Of a DNA stretch of 64,000 nucleotides, positions 19,458 to 28,735 are shown in pieces. Within the stretch, counting starts at the first letter, position 1. Each line of letters starts with the position of its first letter. The position numbers were made by a program, and so were the translations under genes. Source of the DNA: Micromonospora andamanensis (lineage in GTDB: Bacteria > Actinomycetota > Actinomycetes > Mycobacteriales > Micromonosporaceae); NCBI RefSeq assembly GCF_016863495.1, contig NZ_BOOZ01000011.1, positions 1 through 64,000 on the forward strand, read 5' to 3'. Under the pieces are notes generated by a model. The model did no database searches. It had not been told where the DNA came from and saw only the letters and a program-made list of their open reading frames with translations.

Positions 19458-22400
19458 ATGCTCGAGAACGAGCCCGAGGGCAGCGAACGAGCCGGTGTCA
19501 ACCCGGCCGACGAGACCGTCGAGACCAGCACCGCCGAGGCGGCCAGCTTCCCCCCGTCCCAGGGGGTGGCCGGGCCCGGCCCGGTCGCTGACCCGCCGGA
19601 GGAGATTCCCGGTGCCGTGAGCGGCACCGCTGACCTCGGCGGCGTCGCCGATCCGGGTGGCACCGCCGAACCGGCGCCCCGGCGTCGCGCGACCCGCCGC
19701 CGGGCCACCTCGGTCAGCCGGCCCGAGCAGACCGACGCGCCGGTGGAGGCGCCCAGCGCCGCGACGGTGGGCAGCGGGGAATCGCCCCAGGCCGAGGTGT
19801 TCGCCCCGGTATCCGGTGATCTCGACCCTCCGGCGAAGACGCCACGCCGTCGCCGCAAGGCGACCACCGGGCAGAAGGCCGTCGAGGAGCCCCTGGCCGT
19901 GGCCGAGGCGGAGGTCGCGGAGAGCGACGTCGTACCGCCGGTCAAGGTGACCCGTACCCGCCGCCGGAAGTCGACGCCCGCGGCCGCCGAACCGTCCGTC
20001 GACGCCGCGATCGAGCCGCCCGCCGGGACCGAGCCGACGCAGCCCTCCGCCGGCGCGCCGGACGCCGGTCTCGCGCCGGCGGCCGGCACCGACTTCGGCT
20101 CCGCCGCGCTGCCCGCCGAGGGCGGCACCGACCCGGAGCCGATGGTCGCCCCGACCGGGGACGCTGAGCCGGTGGTTTCCGTCCAGTCGGAGGGGGCCGT
20201 CGAGCCGACGGGTGCGGAGGTGGCACCGGCCGAGCCCGAGACCCGGTCCCGTCGGCGGAAGGCCGCGCTCACCGCGCCGACCGTGCTGTTCATGGCCCCG
20301 GAAGAGGTGATCGCGGCCCGCGCCGCCGCGGCGCAGACCACCGAGGAGGAGCCCGCCGAGGAACCGGCCGAGCCGTCGCGCCGACGCCGTCGGGGCCGGC
20401 GGGAGGCCGAGCCGGTGGTGGCGGCCGAGGTCGACGAGGAACCCGCCGCGGCTGCCGAGGAGGCCCCCGAGGAGGAGGACGACGACGACGAGGAGACCGC
20501 TGGCGGTCGGCGTCGCCGCCGCCGCGGTCGCCGGGGCCGGGGCCGGGGCAAGGGCGGTGCCGACGACGGCGACGAGGTCGAGGACGGCGAGGCCGAGGAG
20601 GCCGTCCAGGCCGAGGCTGACGAGGCCGAGGCCGAGGCCGAGGAGAGCGACGAGGCCGAGGGCGACGGGATGACCCGTCGGCGCCGTCGGCGGCGTCGCC
20701 GGGGTGCCGGTGACACCGACGGTGCCGCTGACGACGGCGTACCCACCGTCGTGAAGATCAGAGAGCCGCGCCGGACGGTCGACGAGGTGCAGGGCGTCTC
20801 CGGATCGACCCGGCTGGAGGCCAAGCGGCAGCGCCGTCGGGACGGCCGTGAGCAGCGTCGAACCCGTCCGCCGATCCTCAGCGAGTCGGAATTCCTGGCC
20901 CGCCGGGAGGCGGTCGACCGGGTGATGGCGGTGCGCCAGCGCGGCGACCGGACCCAGATCGCCGTGCTGGAGGACGGCGTCCTGGTCGAGCATTACGTCA
21001 CTCGCAGTTCCTCCGGCACCATGGCCGGCAACGTCTACCTCGGCAAGGTGCAGAACGTGCTGCCGAGCATGGAGGCGGCGTTCGTCGACATCGGTCGGGG
21101 GCGCAACGCGGTCCTGTACGCCGGCGAGGTCAACTGGGACACCACCGGCCTGGAGGGACGGGCCCGCTCGATCGAGCAGGCCCTCAGGTCCGGTGATTCG
21201 GTGCTGGTCCAGGTCACCAAGGACCCGATCGGGCACAAGGGGGCCCGGTTGACCAGCCACATCGCGCTCTCCGGCCGGCACCTGGTCTACGTACCCGGCG
21301 GCAACGCCTCCGGGATCAGCCGCAAGCTGCCGGACAACGAGCGTAAGCGGCTGCGTGACGTGCTGAAGAAGCTGGTGCCCGACGGCGCTGGAGTGATCGT
21401 CCGGACCGCCGCCGAGGGCGCGAGTGAGGACGAACTGGCCCGGGACGTCAAGCGGCTCCAGGCGCAGTGGGAGGACATCCAGGCCAAGGCCGCCGAGGGC
21501 GGTGCGCCGGTGCTCCTCTACCAGGAGCCGGATCTGGTGATCAGGGTGGTCCGTGACCTGTTCAACGAGGACTTCCGCGAGCTGGTGATGGAGGGCGACG
21601 AGGCGTACGACATGGTCGAGTCGTACCTGTCGCACGTGTCGCCGGACCTGGTCGCGCGGTTGCGGCGGCACGTCGGCACCACCGACGTCTTCGCCGAGTA
21701 CCGGATCGACGAGCAGATCCTCAAGGGGCTCGACCGCAAGGTCTTCCTGCCCTCCGGTGGACACCTGGTGATCGACCGGACCGAGGCGATGACTGTGGTC
21801 GACGTGAACACCGGTAAGTACACGGGTGCCGGGGGCAATCTGGAGGAGACTGTCACCCGTAACAACCTGGAAGCGGCCGAGGAGATCGTCCGGCAGCTGC
21901 GGCTGCGGGATATCGGCGGGATCGTGGTGATCGACTTCATCGACATGGTGCTGGAGTCGAACCGGGAACTGGTGCTGCGTCGGCTGACCGAGTGCCTGGG
22001 CCGGGACCGCACCAAGCACCAGGTCACCGAGATCACCTCGCTGGGCCTGGTGCAGATGACCCGTAAGCGGATCGGCGCGGGGCTGTTGGAGGCGTTCAGC
22101 GAGACCTGCGACTGCTGCAAGGGCCGGGGACTGGTCATTCACACCGAACCGGTGCCGGAGAAGCCGCGCTCCGGCGGTGGGGACAAGGTCAAGGCGGTTG
22201 CCTCGGCGGGTGTCCCGGCGGCCGAGCAGACGACCGGTTCGGCCAGGCGACGCGCGCGCAAGGGCGCTGCGTCGGCGGAGCGGACGGTGGTGGAGGTCAC
22301 CGAGACCGACGCCACGAGCACCGTCGACACCGACTACCACGACACCATGGGCTACGACCTGTCGCGGTACGAGACGGACACCCCGGCTGCCATGGACGTG

Positions 22401-22550
22401 GCCGACAGCCAGCAGGGCGAGTCGGCACGGCTCGCCGCGCCTGACGATCCGGACGCGCTCGGCGAGGCCGACGAGGAGGACGGCGGCGAAGGTGGCACCG
22501 GGCGGCGTCGTTCCCGTCGCGGTGGCGCGCGTCGACGTACCCGGCCCTGA
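19458..22550 (+). CDS. rne: ribonuclease E/G family endoribonuclease
   Basis: 1030 aa. The first ~430 residues are low-complexity, alternating Glu/Asp/Ala-rich and Arg-rich blocks ([16 protein letters not shown]), a disordered RNA-binding scaffold typical of actinobacterial RNase E. The catalytic half has an S1 domain (GNVYLGKVQNVLPSMEAAF), then VVDVNTGKYTG and VVIDFIDM with the metal-binding aspartates, and the zinc-link cysteines in TCDCCKGRG. The C-terminal 150 residues are again disordered. It processes rRNA and decays mRNA, often as a degradosome hub. ATG 19458 has GGAG about 8 nt upstream; an earlier in-frame ATG (19395) lacks support. The 129-bp gap before it shows only a short repeat of GCGCCCGGGGAA. 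Confidence 0.93.
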   Translation: MLENEPEGSERAGVNPADETVETSTAEAASFPPSQGVAGPGPVADPPEEIPGAVSGTADLGGVADPGGTAEPAPRRRATRRRATSVSRPEQTDAPVEAPSAATVGSGESPQAEVFAPVSGDLDPPAKTPRRRRKATTGQKAVEEPLAVAEAEVAESDVVPPVKVTRTRRRKSTPAAAEPSVDAAIEPPAGTEPTQPSAGAPDAGLAPAAGTDFGSAALPAEGGTDPEPMVAPTGDAEPVVSVQSEGAVEPTGAEVAPAEPETRSRRRKAALTAPTVLFMAPEEVIAARAAAAQTTEEEPAEEPAEPSRRRRRGRREAEPVVAAEVDEEPAAAAEEAPEEEDDDDEETAGGRRRRRRGRRGRGRGKGGADDGDEVEDGEAEEAVQAEADEAEAEAEESDEAEGDGMTRRRRRRRRRGAGDTDGAADDGVPTVVKIREPRRTVDEVQGVSGSTRLEAKRQRRRDGREQRRTRPPILSESEFLARREAVDRVMAVRQRGDRTQIAVLEDGVLVEHYVTRSSSGTMAGNVYLGKVQNVLPSMEAAFVDIGRGRNAVLYAGEVNWDTTGLEGRARSIEQALRSGDSVLVQVTKDPIGHKGARLTSHIALSGRHLVYVPGGNASGISRKLPDNERKRLRDVLKKLVPDGAGVIVRTAAEGASEDELARDVKRLQAQWEDIQAKAAEGGAPVLLYQEPDLVIRVVRDLFNEDFRELVMEGDEAYDMVESYLSHVSPDLVARLRRHVGTTDVFAEYRIDEQILKGLDRKVFLPSGGHLVIDRTEAMTVVDVNTGKYTGAGGNLEETVTRNNLEAAEEIVRQLRLRDIGGIVVIDFIDMVLESNRELVLRRLTECLGRDRTKHQVTEITSLGLVQMTRKRIGAGLLEAFSETCDCCKGRGLVIHTEPVPEKPRSGGGDKVKAVASAGVPAAEQTTGSARRRARKGAASAERTVVEVTETDATSTVDTDYHDTMGYDLSRYETDTPAAMDVADSQQGESARLAAPDDPDALGEADEEDGGEGGTGRRRSRRGGARRRTRP

Positions 22551-22603
22551 CGGCGTTCGTTCAGGGGGTGGCTCCGCCTGGCGACGGGCAGCCGACTGTC
22601 GAC

Positions 22604-22641
22604 AGGTCCCGCCCGGTGGTGATGTCCGCCGGGCGGGACCT
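22604..22641 (+). terminator. hairpin after RNase E/G gene
   Basis: AGGTCCCGCCCGG at 22604-22616 pairs with CCGGGCGGGACCT at 22629-22641 (13 bp perfect, 12-nt loop). Only a short T/C-rich tail follows. It separates the gene from the lipoprotein gene. Confidence 0.55.
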
Positions 22642-22748
22642 TCCCGTATGGTCGATGGGCGGTCGCCGCGGCCCGGTCCGGGCACGCTGACCCCGTCCCC
22701 GTGCGGTCGGGCACGCGGCGGGTGGACGCGGCCGCGGAGGAGGAGACG

Positions 22749-23264
22749 ATGCGCCGAACGCTCGCCGTCACCGTGGCCATCGCCGCGTTGCTCGTCGGCA
22801 CCGCCTGCTCGGCCGAGCGGCGCGACGCGGGCGAGCCGGCCGCTCCGGCCACGACGCGCGTCGACGTCACCACCGGCCCGACGACGCCCAACCCTGAGTC
22901 GTCGGCGGCGACACCCGCCCCCGGAGCGGCGGGCGGGAACGCCCCGGAGGTCTGCGCCGCCGCACAGCAGGCCAGCGGTGACGCGGGAAAGAAGTACGTC
23001 GAGCAGGTGGCCGCGATGGTCACGGCTACCGGTTCGGGCGACACCGCCGACGCGGAGGCCGCCGGTAGGCGGGCCGAGGCGGCGCTGTCCGACTGGGCGA
23101 AAGCGCTCAGAGCGCAGGCGGCACGCGCCGACGACCAGCAGCTCAAGGCGCTGCTGACGGAGTTGTCGCGTGAGGTCGGTCGGCTCGGCACCGACATCGA
23201 GGCGCTTGAGGGGACGGCGCTGGACCGGCTGCAGCAGCGTCTCGACCAGCTCTGCGCCCGCTGA
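22749..23264 (+). CDS. small secreted lipoprotein, unknown function
   Basis: 171 aa. Signal peptide of about 20 residues (RRTLAVTVAIAALLVGTAC) ending in a lipobox-like GTAC, giving lipid attachment at the cysteine. After a Pro/Thr/Ala-rich linker comes a helical domain, mostly Ala/Glu/Lys, with heptad-like spacing (LTELSREVGRLGTDIEALEG) suggesting a coiled coil, ending in a cysteine near the C-terminus (LDQLCAR). ATG 22749 follows GGAGGAGGAG. I recognise no family. It stands alone between RNase E/G and the L21 operon. Confidence 0.75.
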   Translation: MRRTLAVTVAIAALLVGTACSAERRDAGEPAAPATTRVDVTTGPTTPNPESSAATPAPGAAGGNAPEVCAAAQQASGDAGKKYVEQVAAMVTATGSGDTADAEAAGRRAEAALSDWAKALRAQAARADDQQLKALLTELSREVGRLGTDIEALEGTALDRLQQRLDQLCAR

Positions 23265-23280
23265 CCGGCGCAGCCCCGGT

Positions 23281-23310
23281 TTGGGTCCCGGCCCGACCAT
23301 GGCGTACGCT
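23281..23310 (+). promoter_or_regulatory. probable promoter of rplU-rpmA
   Basis: TTGGGT (23281-23286), 18-nt spacer, TACGCT (23305-23310). This would leave a leader of about 140 nt before rplU, long enough for autoregulation, though I saw no defined fold. Confidence 0.4.
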
Positions 23311-23456
23311 AGCCTGCGGCGCACTTTGGTGTGCCGAGTTCCCGCGTGCCCGTGCCGCCGTGCTTCTGCTGCCCGGCGAGCCGCCGTGGGGACGACCGGG
23401 CCGGCAACGGTCGGGAAAAGACGCCAGCAGCCTCAACGACAGGGAGTCCGCCTCCG

Positions 23457-23771
23457 ATGTACGCGATCGTCAAGACCGGCGGCAAGCAGTACAAGGTCGC
23501 CGAGGGCGACGTGATCGAGGTCGAGAAGCTCACCGGTGCCCCCGGTGACGCGGTGAAGCTCGCCGCGGTGCTCCTCGTCGACGGTGACGACCTGGTGACC
23601 GACGCGGCGAAGCTCGCTCAGGTCGAGGTGTCCGGCGAGATCGCCGCGCACACCAAGGGCCCGAAGATCCGGATCCACAAGTTCAAGAACAAGACCGGCT
23701 ACCACAAGCGCCAGGGTCACCGCCAGCCGTTGACCCAGGTCAAGGTGACCGGCATCTCCAGCGGGAAGTAG
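23457..23771 (+). CDS. rplU: 50S ribosomal protein L21
   Basis: 104 aa, full-length L21 ([20 protein letters not shown] ... [19 protein letters not shown]). Binds 23S rRNA in the large subunit together with L20. ATG 23457 is preceded by AGGGAG about 10 nt upstream. rpmA follows after 11 bp, forming the usual L21-L27 operon. Confidence 0.97.
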   Translation: MYAIVKTGGKQYKVAEGDVIEVEKLTGAPGDAVKLAAVLLVDGDDLVTDAAKLAQVEVSGEIAAHTKGPKIRIHKFKNKTGYHKRQGHRQPLTQVKVTGISSGK

Positions 23772-23782
23772 GTCGTCCTCCA

Positions 23783-24037
23783 ATGGCTCACAAAAAGGGT
23801 GCGTCCAGCTCGCGTAACGGTCGTGACTCTGCGGCCCAGCGGCTCGGCGTGAAGCGCTTCGGTGGTCAGGTCGTCAGCGCGGGTGAGATCCTCATCCGTC
23901 AGCGTGGCACCAAGTTCCACCCCGGTGACCTGGTCGGCCGCGGCGGAGACGACACGCTCTTCGCGCTGGCCGCTGGTGCGGTCCAGTTCGGCACCAGGCG
24001 CGGTCGTAAGACCGTCAGCATCGTGCCGCAGCAGTAG
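23783..24037 (+). CDS. rpmA: 50S ribosomal protein L27
   Basis: 84 aa. Starts [20 protein letters not shown], with no N-terminal cleavable extension of the firmicute type; the flexible N-terminus reaches the peptidyl-transferase centre. The core [21 protein letters not shown] is intact. A terminator follows, so obgE downstream is largely a separate unit. Confidence 0.97.
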   Translation: MAHKKGASSSRNGRDSAAQRLGVKRFGGQVVSAGEILIRQRGTKFHPGDLVGRGGDDTLFALAAGAVQFGTRRGRKTVSIVPQQ

Positions 24038-24050
24038 CTCTCCGGCGTAA

Positions 24051-24090
24051 GCGGGCCGTGGACCTGATGTCCCGGCCCGCTTCGCCTTTT
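24051..24090 (+). terminator. intrinsic terminator after rpmA
   Basis: GCGGGCCG at 24051-24058 pairs with CGGCCCGC at 24073-24080 (8 bp, 14-nt loop) and is followed by TTCGCCTTTT, one of the few hairpins here with a T-run. Confidence 0.7.
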
Positions 24091-24127
24091 CTCGCGCGGG
24101 GCCGGGCCCTGCTGGAAGGATTACGGC

Positions 24128-25642
24128 GTGACGACGTTCGTTGACCGGGTCGTCCTGCACCTGCAGGCCGGCGACGGCGGGCACGGCTGTGTCTCGATCC
24201 ACCGGGAGAAGTTCAAGCCGTTCGGTGGCCCGGACGGTGGCAACGGCGGACACGGTGGCAGCGTCTCGCTGGTGGTCGACCCGCAGGTGCACACGCTTCT
24301 CGACTTCCACTTCCGTCCGCATGTCAAGGCGGAGAACGGGCGGGGCGGCGCGGGGTCGAACCGGGACGGCGGCAACGGCGCCGACCTGGTGCTCAAGGTG
24401 CCCGACGGCACTGTCGTGCAGACAAGCGACGGCACCGTGCTGGCCGACATGGTCGGCGCCGGCACCACGTTCGAGGTGGCCCGGGGCGGGCGCGGTGGCC
24501 GGGGCAACGCCTCGCTGGCCAACTCGCGCCGTAAGGCCCCCGGCTTCGCCGAGCTGGGTGAGCCGGGCGAGCAACTGGACGTGGTGCTGGAACTGAAGAG
24601 CGTCGCCGACGTCGGTCTGGTGGGTTTCCCGTCGGCCGGGAAGTCGTCGCTCATCTCGGTGATCTCCGCCGCCAAGCCGAAGATCGCCGACTACCCGTTC
24701 ACCACGCTGGTACCGAACCTCGGCGTGGTCCGGCTCGACAACCACACCTTCACCGTCGCCGACGTGCCGGGGCTGATCCCGGGCGCGGCCACCGGCAAGG
24801 GGCTGGGCCTGGAGTTCCTGCGGCACATCGAGCGATGTGCTGTGCTGGTGCACGTCATCGACACCGCCACCCTGGAGCCGGGACGGGATCCGCTGGCCGA
24901 CATCGACACCATCGAGGCGGAGCTGGCCGAGTACGGCGGGCTGGCCGACCGGCCCCGGCTTGTCGCGTTGAACAAGGTCGACGTGCCGGACGGCCGCGAC
25001 CTCGCCGAGATCGTCCGGCCCGACCTGGAAGCGCGTGGACTGCGGGTCTTCGAGGTCTCCGCGGCCACCCGGGAAGGGCTCAAGGAACTCACGTACGCGA
25101 TGGCGGAGCTTGTGGAACAGTCGCGTGCCGCGACGCCGCCGGCCGAACCGACCCGGATCGTGATCCGACCGAAGGCTGTCGACGACGCCGGCTTCACCAT
25201 CGAGGCCGAGGATGACGGCTCGTACACGGTGCGCGGTGTCCGCCCGCAGCGCTGGGTGCGTCAGACGAACTTCGACAACGACGAGGCGGTCGGCTATCTC
25301 GCCGATCGGCTGGCTCGGCTCGGCGTCGAGGAGCAGTTGGCCAAGGCGGGCGCGCAGCCCGGTGACCTGGTCCGCATCGGCGAACGCGAGTTCGACTGGC
25401 AGCCGACCCTCTACGCCGGTGCCGAGTTCGTCCCGGGTGCCCGAGGCCGTGACGTCCGGCTGGAGGAGAAGTCGAACCGGGCCAGCGCGGCCGAGCGCCT
25501 GGCGGCCCGCAAGGCGCGCCGGCAGCGACCGGCCGACGAAGTCGTGTCGGCCTCCGCCGAGGTCGTGCCGGCGTCCGACGAGGCCGCGGCGGCCTCTGGC
25601 GCGGTCGGGCCGGCGTCCGACGACGGGGACGACGCCAAATAG
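24128..25642 (+). CDS. obgE: Obg-family GTPase
   Basis: 504 aa. Glycine-rich Obg fold at 1-157 ([22 protein letters not shown]), then a G domain with P-loop GFPSAGKSS (166-174), DVPG (212-215) and NKVD (282-285). A C-terminal OCT domain ([20 protein letters not shown]) is followed by a variable Ala/Asp tail of about 50 residues. Acts in late 50S assembly and in stress and growth control. The GTG start at 24128 has GGAAGGA 8-9 nt upstream. In many actinobacteria proB/proA follow; here a GNAT gene does. Confidence 0.96.
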   Translation: MTTFVDRVVLHLQAGDGGHGCVSIHREKFKPFGGPDGGNGGHGGSVSLVVDPQVHTLLDFHFRPHVKAENGRGGAGSNRDGGNGADLVLKVPDGTVVQTSDGTVLADMVGAGTTFEVARGGRGGRGNASLANSRRKAPGFAELGEPGEQLDVVLELKSVADVGLVGFPSAGKSSLISVISAAKPKIADYPFTTLVPNLGVVRLDNHTFTVADVPGLIPGAATGKGLGLEFLRHIERCAVLVHVIDTATLEPGRDPLADIDTIEAELAEYGGLADRPRLVALNKVDVPDGRDLAEIVRPDLEARGLRVFEVSAATREGLKELTYAMAELVEQSRAATPPAEPTRIVIRPKAVDDAGFTIEAEDDGSYTVRGVRPQRWVRQTNFDNDEAVGYLADRLARLGVEEQLAKAGAQPGDLVRIGEREFDWQPTLYAGAEFVPGARGRDVRLEEKSNRASAAERLAARKARRQRPADEVVSASAEVVPASDEAAAASGAVGPASDDGDDAK

Positions 25643-25700
25643 CTCGATGCGCTCCGAAATGGGGACGACTGCTGGAAACCTTCGCGAAATTTCGTCGCCC

Positions 25701-25706
25701 TAGCGT
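25701..25706 (+). promoter_or_regulatory. -10 hexamer of GNAT gene
   Basis: TAGCGT, then 6 nt, then ATG 25713. The GGAG between them is too close to the start to act as a normal ribosome binding site. Confidence 0.45.
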
Positions 25707-25712
25707 GGAGTG

Positions 25713-26150
25713 ATGCTCATCGAGTCCCGCCCCCTGGCGGATCCGGAGGTCGCCGCACTCGTCGTGGCTGGGCAGCGCGAGCTGGGCGGGATCACCGGTC
25801 GGGACATCGGTACGCACGGTGATCCCTGCTGGCTGACGGTCGTGGTCTCCGGCCGGGCTGTGGCGTACGGCGGGATCCGGGTGCGCGACGACGACACCGG
25901 CGAGTTGGAGCGGCTGTTCGTCCGTCCTGCCTACCGGCGTCGCGGCATCGCCCGCCAACTGGTCGCCGCGCTTGAGGAACTGGCGTACCAACGGGGGCAC
26001 TCGGTGGTGCGGGTGGAGGCCGGCCCGCATCTGCCGGCAGCGGTGGCACTCTTCCGGGCCTGCGGATACGAGCCGACCACAGGCGTTGGTGGGCTCGCCG
26101 ACGGGCCGTACCTCACCTGCTTCGTCAAGCGGCTGCCGGTGCCGGCCTGA
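25713..26150 (+). CDS. GNAT-family N-acetyltransferase
   Basis: 145 aa, a single acetyltransferase domain. Acetyl-CoA binding motif A is LFVRPAYRRRGIARQLV (the RxxGIA pyrophosphate loop) and the C-terminal ALFRACGYEPTTG matches motif B. The substrate cannot be told from sequence. ATG 25713 is favoured over the adjoining GTG 25710 by the -10 spacing. It meets the next gene tail to tail with a 6-bp gap. Confidence 0.88.
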   Translation: MLIESRPLADPEVAALVVAGQRELGGITGRDIGTHGDPCWLTVVVSGRAVAYGGIRVRDDDTGELERLFVRPAYRRRGIARQLVAALEELAYQRGHSVVRVEAGPHLPAAVALFRACGYEPTTGVGGLADGPYLTCFVKRLPVPA

Positions 26151-26156
26151 GCCCGG

Positions 26157-26630
26157 TCACGGCCTGTCGAAGGGTTCGTCCAGCCTGCCTGCGGTACCGA
26201 CCCGGTTGGACAGCAGCAGGCCGAGGATCAGCATGCCGAGGCCGAGCAGCAGGTGCAACCAGTCGCCAGGGCCGTTCGCTGGCATCCAGTTGGCGGCGCT
26301 CTCGTCCGCTGTCGCCAGCCCGTAGATCCAGAACAGGAGAAACAGCGCGCCGCCGACAGTCAGGAAGACCCGTGCCCCGGTCAGCCGCCGTGCCATTGCC
26401 AGGCCGATCAGACCGATGAGCACGAACACCAGGTTGCGGAGCACGGACACCTGGAACAGCCCGAACAGCTCCGCCCCGCTGCGGTGCCCGGCGAAGGCCA
26501 TCTCGCGGTAGCCGGTGGTGATGCCGGGAACGAAACCGAGCAGGCCGAGCAGGAGGATGATCCCCGACACGATCATGGCGGCGAGCTGGACCTGGGTGCG
26601 TGCGGTCCGGTGGCCTGACCGATGTGTCAT
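26157..26630 (-). CDS. DUF4383 membrane protein
   Basis: 157 aa with four predicted membrane helices (first: AAMIVSGIILLLGLLGFVPG). The signatures of the family are FVPGITTG, ELFGLFQVSVLRNLVFVLIG and the DWLHLLLGLGMLILGL helix. Function unknown. ATG 26630 has GGAGG 8 nt upstream. Stands alone, convergent with the GNAT gene. Confidence 0.85.
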   Translation of the reverse strand: MTHRSGHRTARTQVQLAAMIVSGIILLLGLLGFVPGITTGYREMAFAGHRSGAELFGLFQVSVLRNLVFVLIGLIGLAMARRLTGARVFLTVGGALFLLFWIYGLATADESAANWMPANGPGDWLHLLLGLGMLILGLLLSNRVGTAGRLDEPFDRP

Positions 26631-26772
26631 CGTTGTCACCTCCGAGGATGCGCGGGACAGCGGCCTGACCGCGACCGGACACTGGCCGTCGGACGCCGAC
26701 CCTCTGTCCAATCCTTGAGGGTCAACGGCGTTTCCGCAGAAGAACGGCCAATCGGTGAGCGCTGGGCCGGGC

Positions 26773-28020
26773 TCAACCGGTACGCCGCACGGCGGTGATC
26801 ACGAAGCCGCTGGCCGGCAGGGCCGGCATCCGGCTCAGGTCCACCGCGAGGTCCTGCGGCGGTACGTCGTAGCGGATGAACTCGGTCAACACTGCAAGCG
26901 CCCGTTTCATCAACTCAATCGTGATCCACTCGCCGGCGCAGCGGTGTCCGTGGAGATGGTCCCCGCCGCCCTGCGGGATGAGCGTGTAGGGGTCGCCAGG
27001 CCAGCCGGCGAAGCGCTCCGGCCGGAACCGCTCCGGCTCCGGCCACAACTCGGGGTGATGATCGGTGCCGTACAGGTCCAGCAGCACCCGCCGGCCGCGC
27101 GGGAAATGGTATCCCTGCCAGTCGAAGTCCCGCCGGACCCGGGCCGCGGTCACCGGGAAGAACGGGTAGTAGCGGCGTACCTCCTGCACGAACTGCCCGG
27201 CGGCGTCGGCGTCGCCGGGTACCCGCTGCCGCCAGGCGGGATGATCGTGCAGGGCCAACGCGGTGAAAACCACGAACCGGGCCACCGCGACTGTCGGGCG
27301 GAGCACGTTGAGCAGCTCCACCGCGGCGATGCGGCGGGGCAACAGGTGCCCGTCGCCGTCGCGATGCTCAGCGAACACCCGCAGGGCGGTGCCCCCGGGC
27401 GGCGACAGCGAGCCGGTGCGTACCTGCCCGACGAGATCACCGACCCAGTACTCGCCGCGGTGGCGGCTCAGTCGGCCGCGCCAGTGCCGGGGGCCGATCG
27501 CGGCGGCACTGGCGATCATGGCTAGCAGGTCGGCGGTACGCCGGTCCAGCTCACCGCCGGCCAGGGGCACCCCCGCCCAGGCGCAGACCGCCCGGGTCAG
27601 CATCGACGCGACCTCGGTGTGCAGGGTCACCGTCCCGGCCAGTTCCCAGGCGGGCAGCCGGGCCTGCCACTCGTCGGTGAAGAGCTGCCCCAGCCGCCGG
27701 ACCGCGGTCGGGGTCATCAGTGACAGGTAGATCGCCTTGCGGTCCCGGTGGGCGTCGCCGTCGAGGCCCTGGACGCCGCCCCGACCGGTCAACGTCCGCT
27801 GGCCTCGGGCCGGCATGGCACCCTCCCGCGCGAACCGGTCGGCGTCGTAGAAGAGCTCGGCGGCGGCCCGGCCGCGCAGGCAGATCGTCGGTTCCAGCAG
27901 CAGACGGGTCTGGAAGATGTCGGTGCCGTACCGATCGCACCGCTGCCCGATGAACCGGTAGCCGGCCCGCAGGAAGGCCAGGGTGCTGTCCGGGCTGCGG
28001 TCCGTCGGAATGGTGGCCAT
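26773..28020 (-). CDS. cytochrome P450 of the CYP152 (fatty-acid peroxygenase) family
   Basis: 415 aa. Uses H2O2 directly, without redox partners, to hydroxylate or decarboxylate fatty acids in known members. The haem ligand is Cys361 in GGGDHLHGHRCAGEW, the loop typical of CYP152. In the I-helix the usual acid/alcohol pair is replaced by Arg241-Pro242 (ELLNVLRPTVAV), which anchors the substrate carboxylate. Gln84 (GGVQGLDG) takes the place of the His found in the decarboxylase OleT, which favours alpha/beta-hydroxylation. Start at 28020 (MATIPTDRSPDST) fits the family; an earlier ATG at 28071 adds unconserved residues. No reductase gene is nearby, as expected. Confidence 0.9.
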   Translation of the reverse strand: MATIPTDRSPDSTLAFLRAGYRFIGQRCDRYGTDIFQTRLLLEPTICLRGRAAAELFYDADRFAREGAMPARGQRTLTGRGGVQGLDGDAHRDRKAIYLSLMTPTAVRRLGQLFTDEWQARLPAWELAGTVTLHTEVASMLTRAVCAWAGVPLAGGELDRRTADLLAMIASAAAIGPRHWRGRLSRHRGEYWVGDLVGQVRTGSLSPPGGTALRVFAEHRDGDGHLLPRRIAAVELLNVLRPTVAVARFVVFTALALHDHPAWRQRVPGDADAAGQFVQEVRRYYPFFPVTAARVRRDFDWQGYHFPRGRRVLLDLYGTDHHPELWPEPERFRPERFAGWPGDPYTLIPQGGGDHLHGHRCAGEWITIELMKRALAVLTEFIRYDVPPQDLAVDLSRMPALPASGFVITAVRRTG

Positions 28021-28296
28021 CGGGTCCCCTGTTGCCGGGGCGCGGCCGTCGCCGACCGGCCGTTCCTGCATCGCGGGCTGGGTCTACCCAGGTCAGGGCC
28101 GCTGAACCCACCAGCCGGGCGGTGGCGTCGCCGGGCCGGTGAGGCTGGTCGGCTGCTGGCCCCTCCCAGGACCGGGGGAGCCTGGTTTGCTGGATCCGGC
28201 GGCGTTGTCGACATCTCCGGCGGTCATCCGGCCCCCGGGTCCGAGCGGTCGGTGCGGCGTCGGTCAGGCGGTTCGACGAGCCACGGGGAGGGACTG

Positions 28297-28680
28297 ATGC
28301 GGGACAACCGGGCGGCGTACTGGCGACGGTGGATGACCGGGGCGTCCGGCGGGGAGCAGCCGCCGCTGGTGGCGCCGCCGCGCCGACAGTCCCGGCCCGA
28401 CCGCCACTTCACCGTGCATCTCGGCTTCACCGCCGCCGATCTCGTCACCGCCCGCGAGGTGGCTGTCGGGTACGCCGAGGCGTTGAGCGTGCTCCGGCCC
28501 GAGCTGGCGATCGGCGCCTCCGCGTTGTCGCCGGCCGACGCCTGGCAGCGTGCGGAGCGGTTGTTCTGTGGTGCCCTCGGGCCGGACGGCGAGCGCTGTG
28601 TCGATGTCGCAGACCATTGCGGTTTCCATCACGGGCCCGGCCCGGGTGGCCTCGGTTGGGGCGACGGTGACCGTGGCTAG
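28297..28680 (+). CDS. small hypothetical protein with Cys/His-rich C-terminus
   Basis: 127 aa, not recognised. The N-terminal 40 residues are basic (RAAYWRRWMTG, PPRRQSRPDRHF); the middle is helical; the tail has three cysteines and two adjacent histidines (LFCGALGPDGERC, then VADHCGFHH) that could bind a metal. ATG 28297 is preceded by GGGGAGGG at good spacing. It is divergent from the P450 gene across 276 bp in which I saw no clear promoter or structure, and convergent with the DUF397 gene. Confidence 0.65.
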   Translation: MRDNRAAYWRRWMTGASGGEQPPLVAPPRRQSRPDRHFTVHLGFTAADLVTAREVAVGYAEALSVLRPELAIGASALSPADAWQRAERLFCGALGPDGERCVDVADHCGFHHGPGPGGLGWGDGDRG

Positions 28681-28729
28681 CGCGGGGTCCGGGAACGCCG
28701 GACCGAGCGACCGTTCCCGGACCCCGCGC
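28680..28729. terminator. strong convergent hairpin
   Basis: An 18-bp perfect stem: 28680-28697 pairs with 28712-28729 (GCGCGGGGTCCGGGAACG and its complement), loop 14 nt, between two convergent genes; it begins at the last base of the upstream gene's stop codon. Confidence 0.7.
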
Positions 28730-28735
28730 CCGCGC

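Noticed and set aside
18855..23324. Minus-strand open frame of 1489 codons
   Set aside because: It is the complement of the DUF2344 and RNase E/G genes; Gly/Arg/Leu-rich composition with no domain. Long antisense frames are common at this GC content.
28021..28071. Longer P450 start at 28071
   Set aside because: The added residues are not family-like, whereas MATIPTDRSPDST at 28020 lines up with known CYP152 N-termini.
26773..28680. P450 and neighbours as a biosynthetic gene cluster
   Set aside because: No core synthase, terpene cyclase or peptide precursor is nearby; the P450 type works alone on fatty acids.
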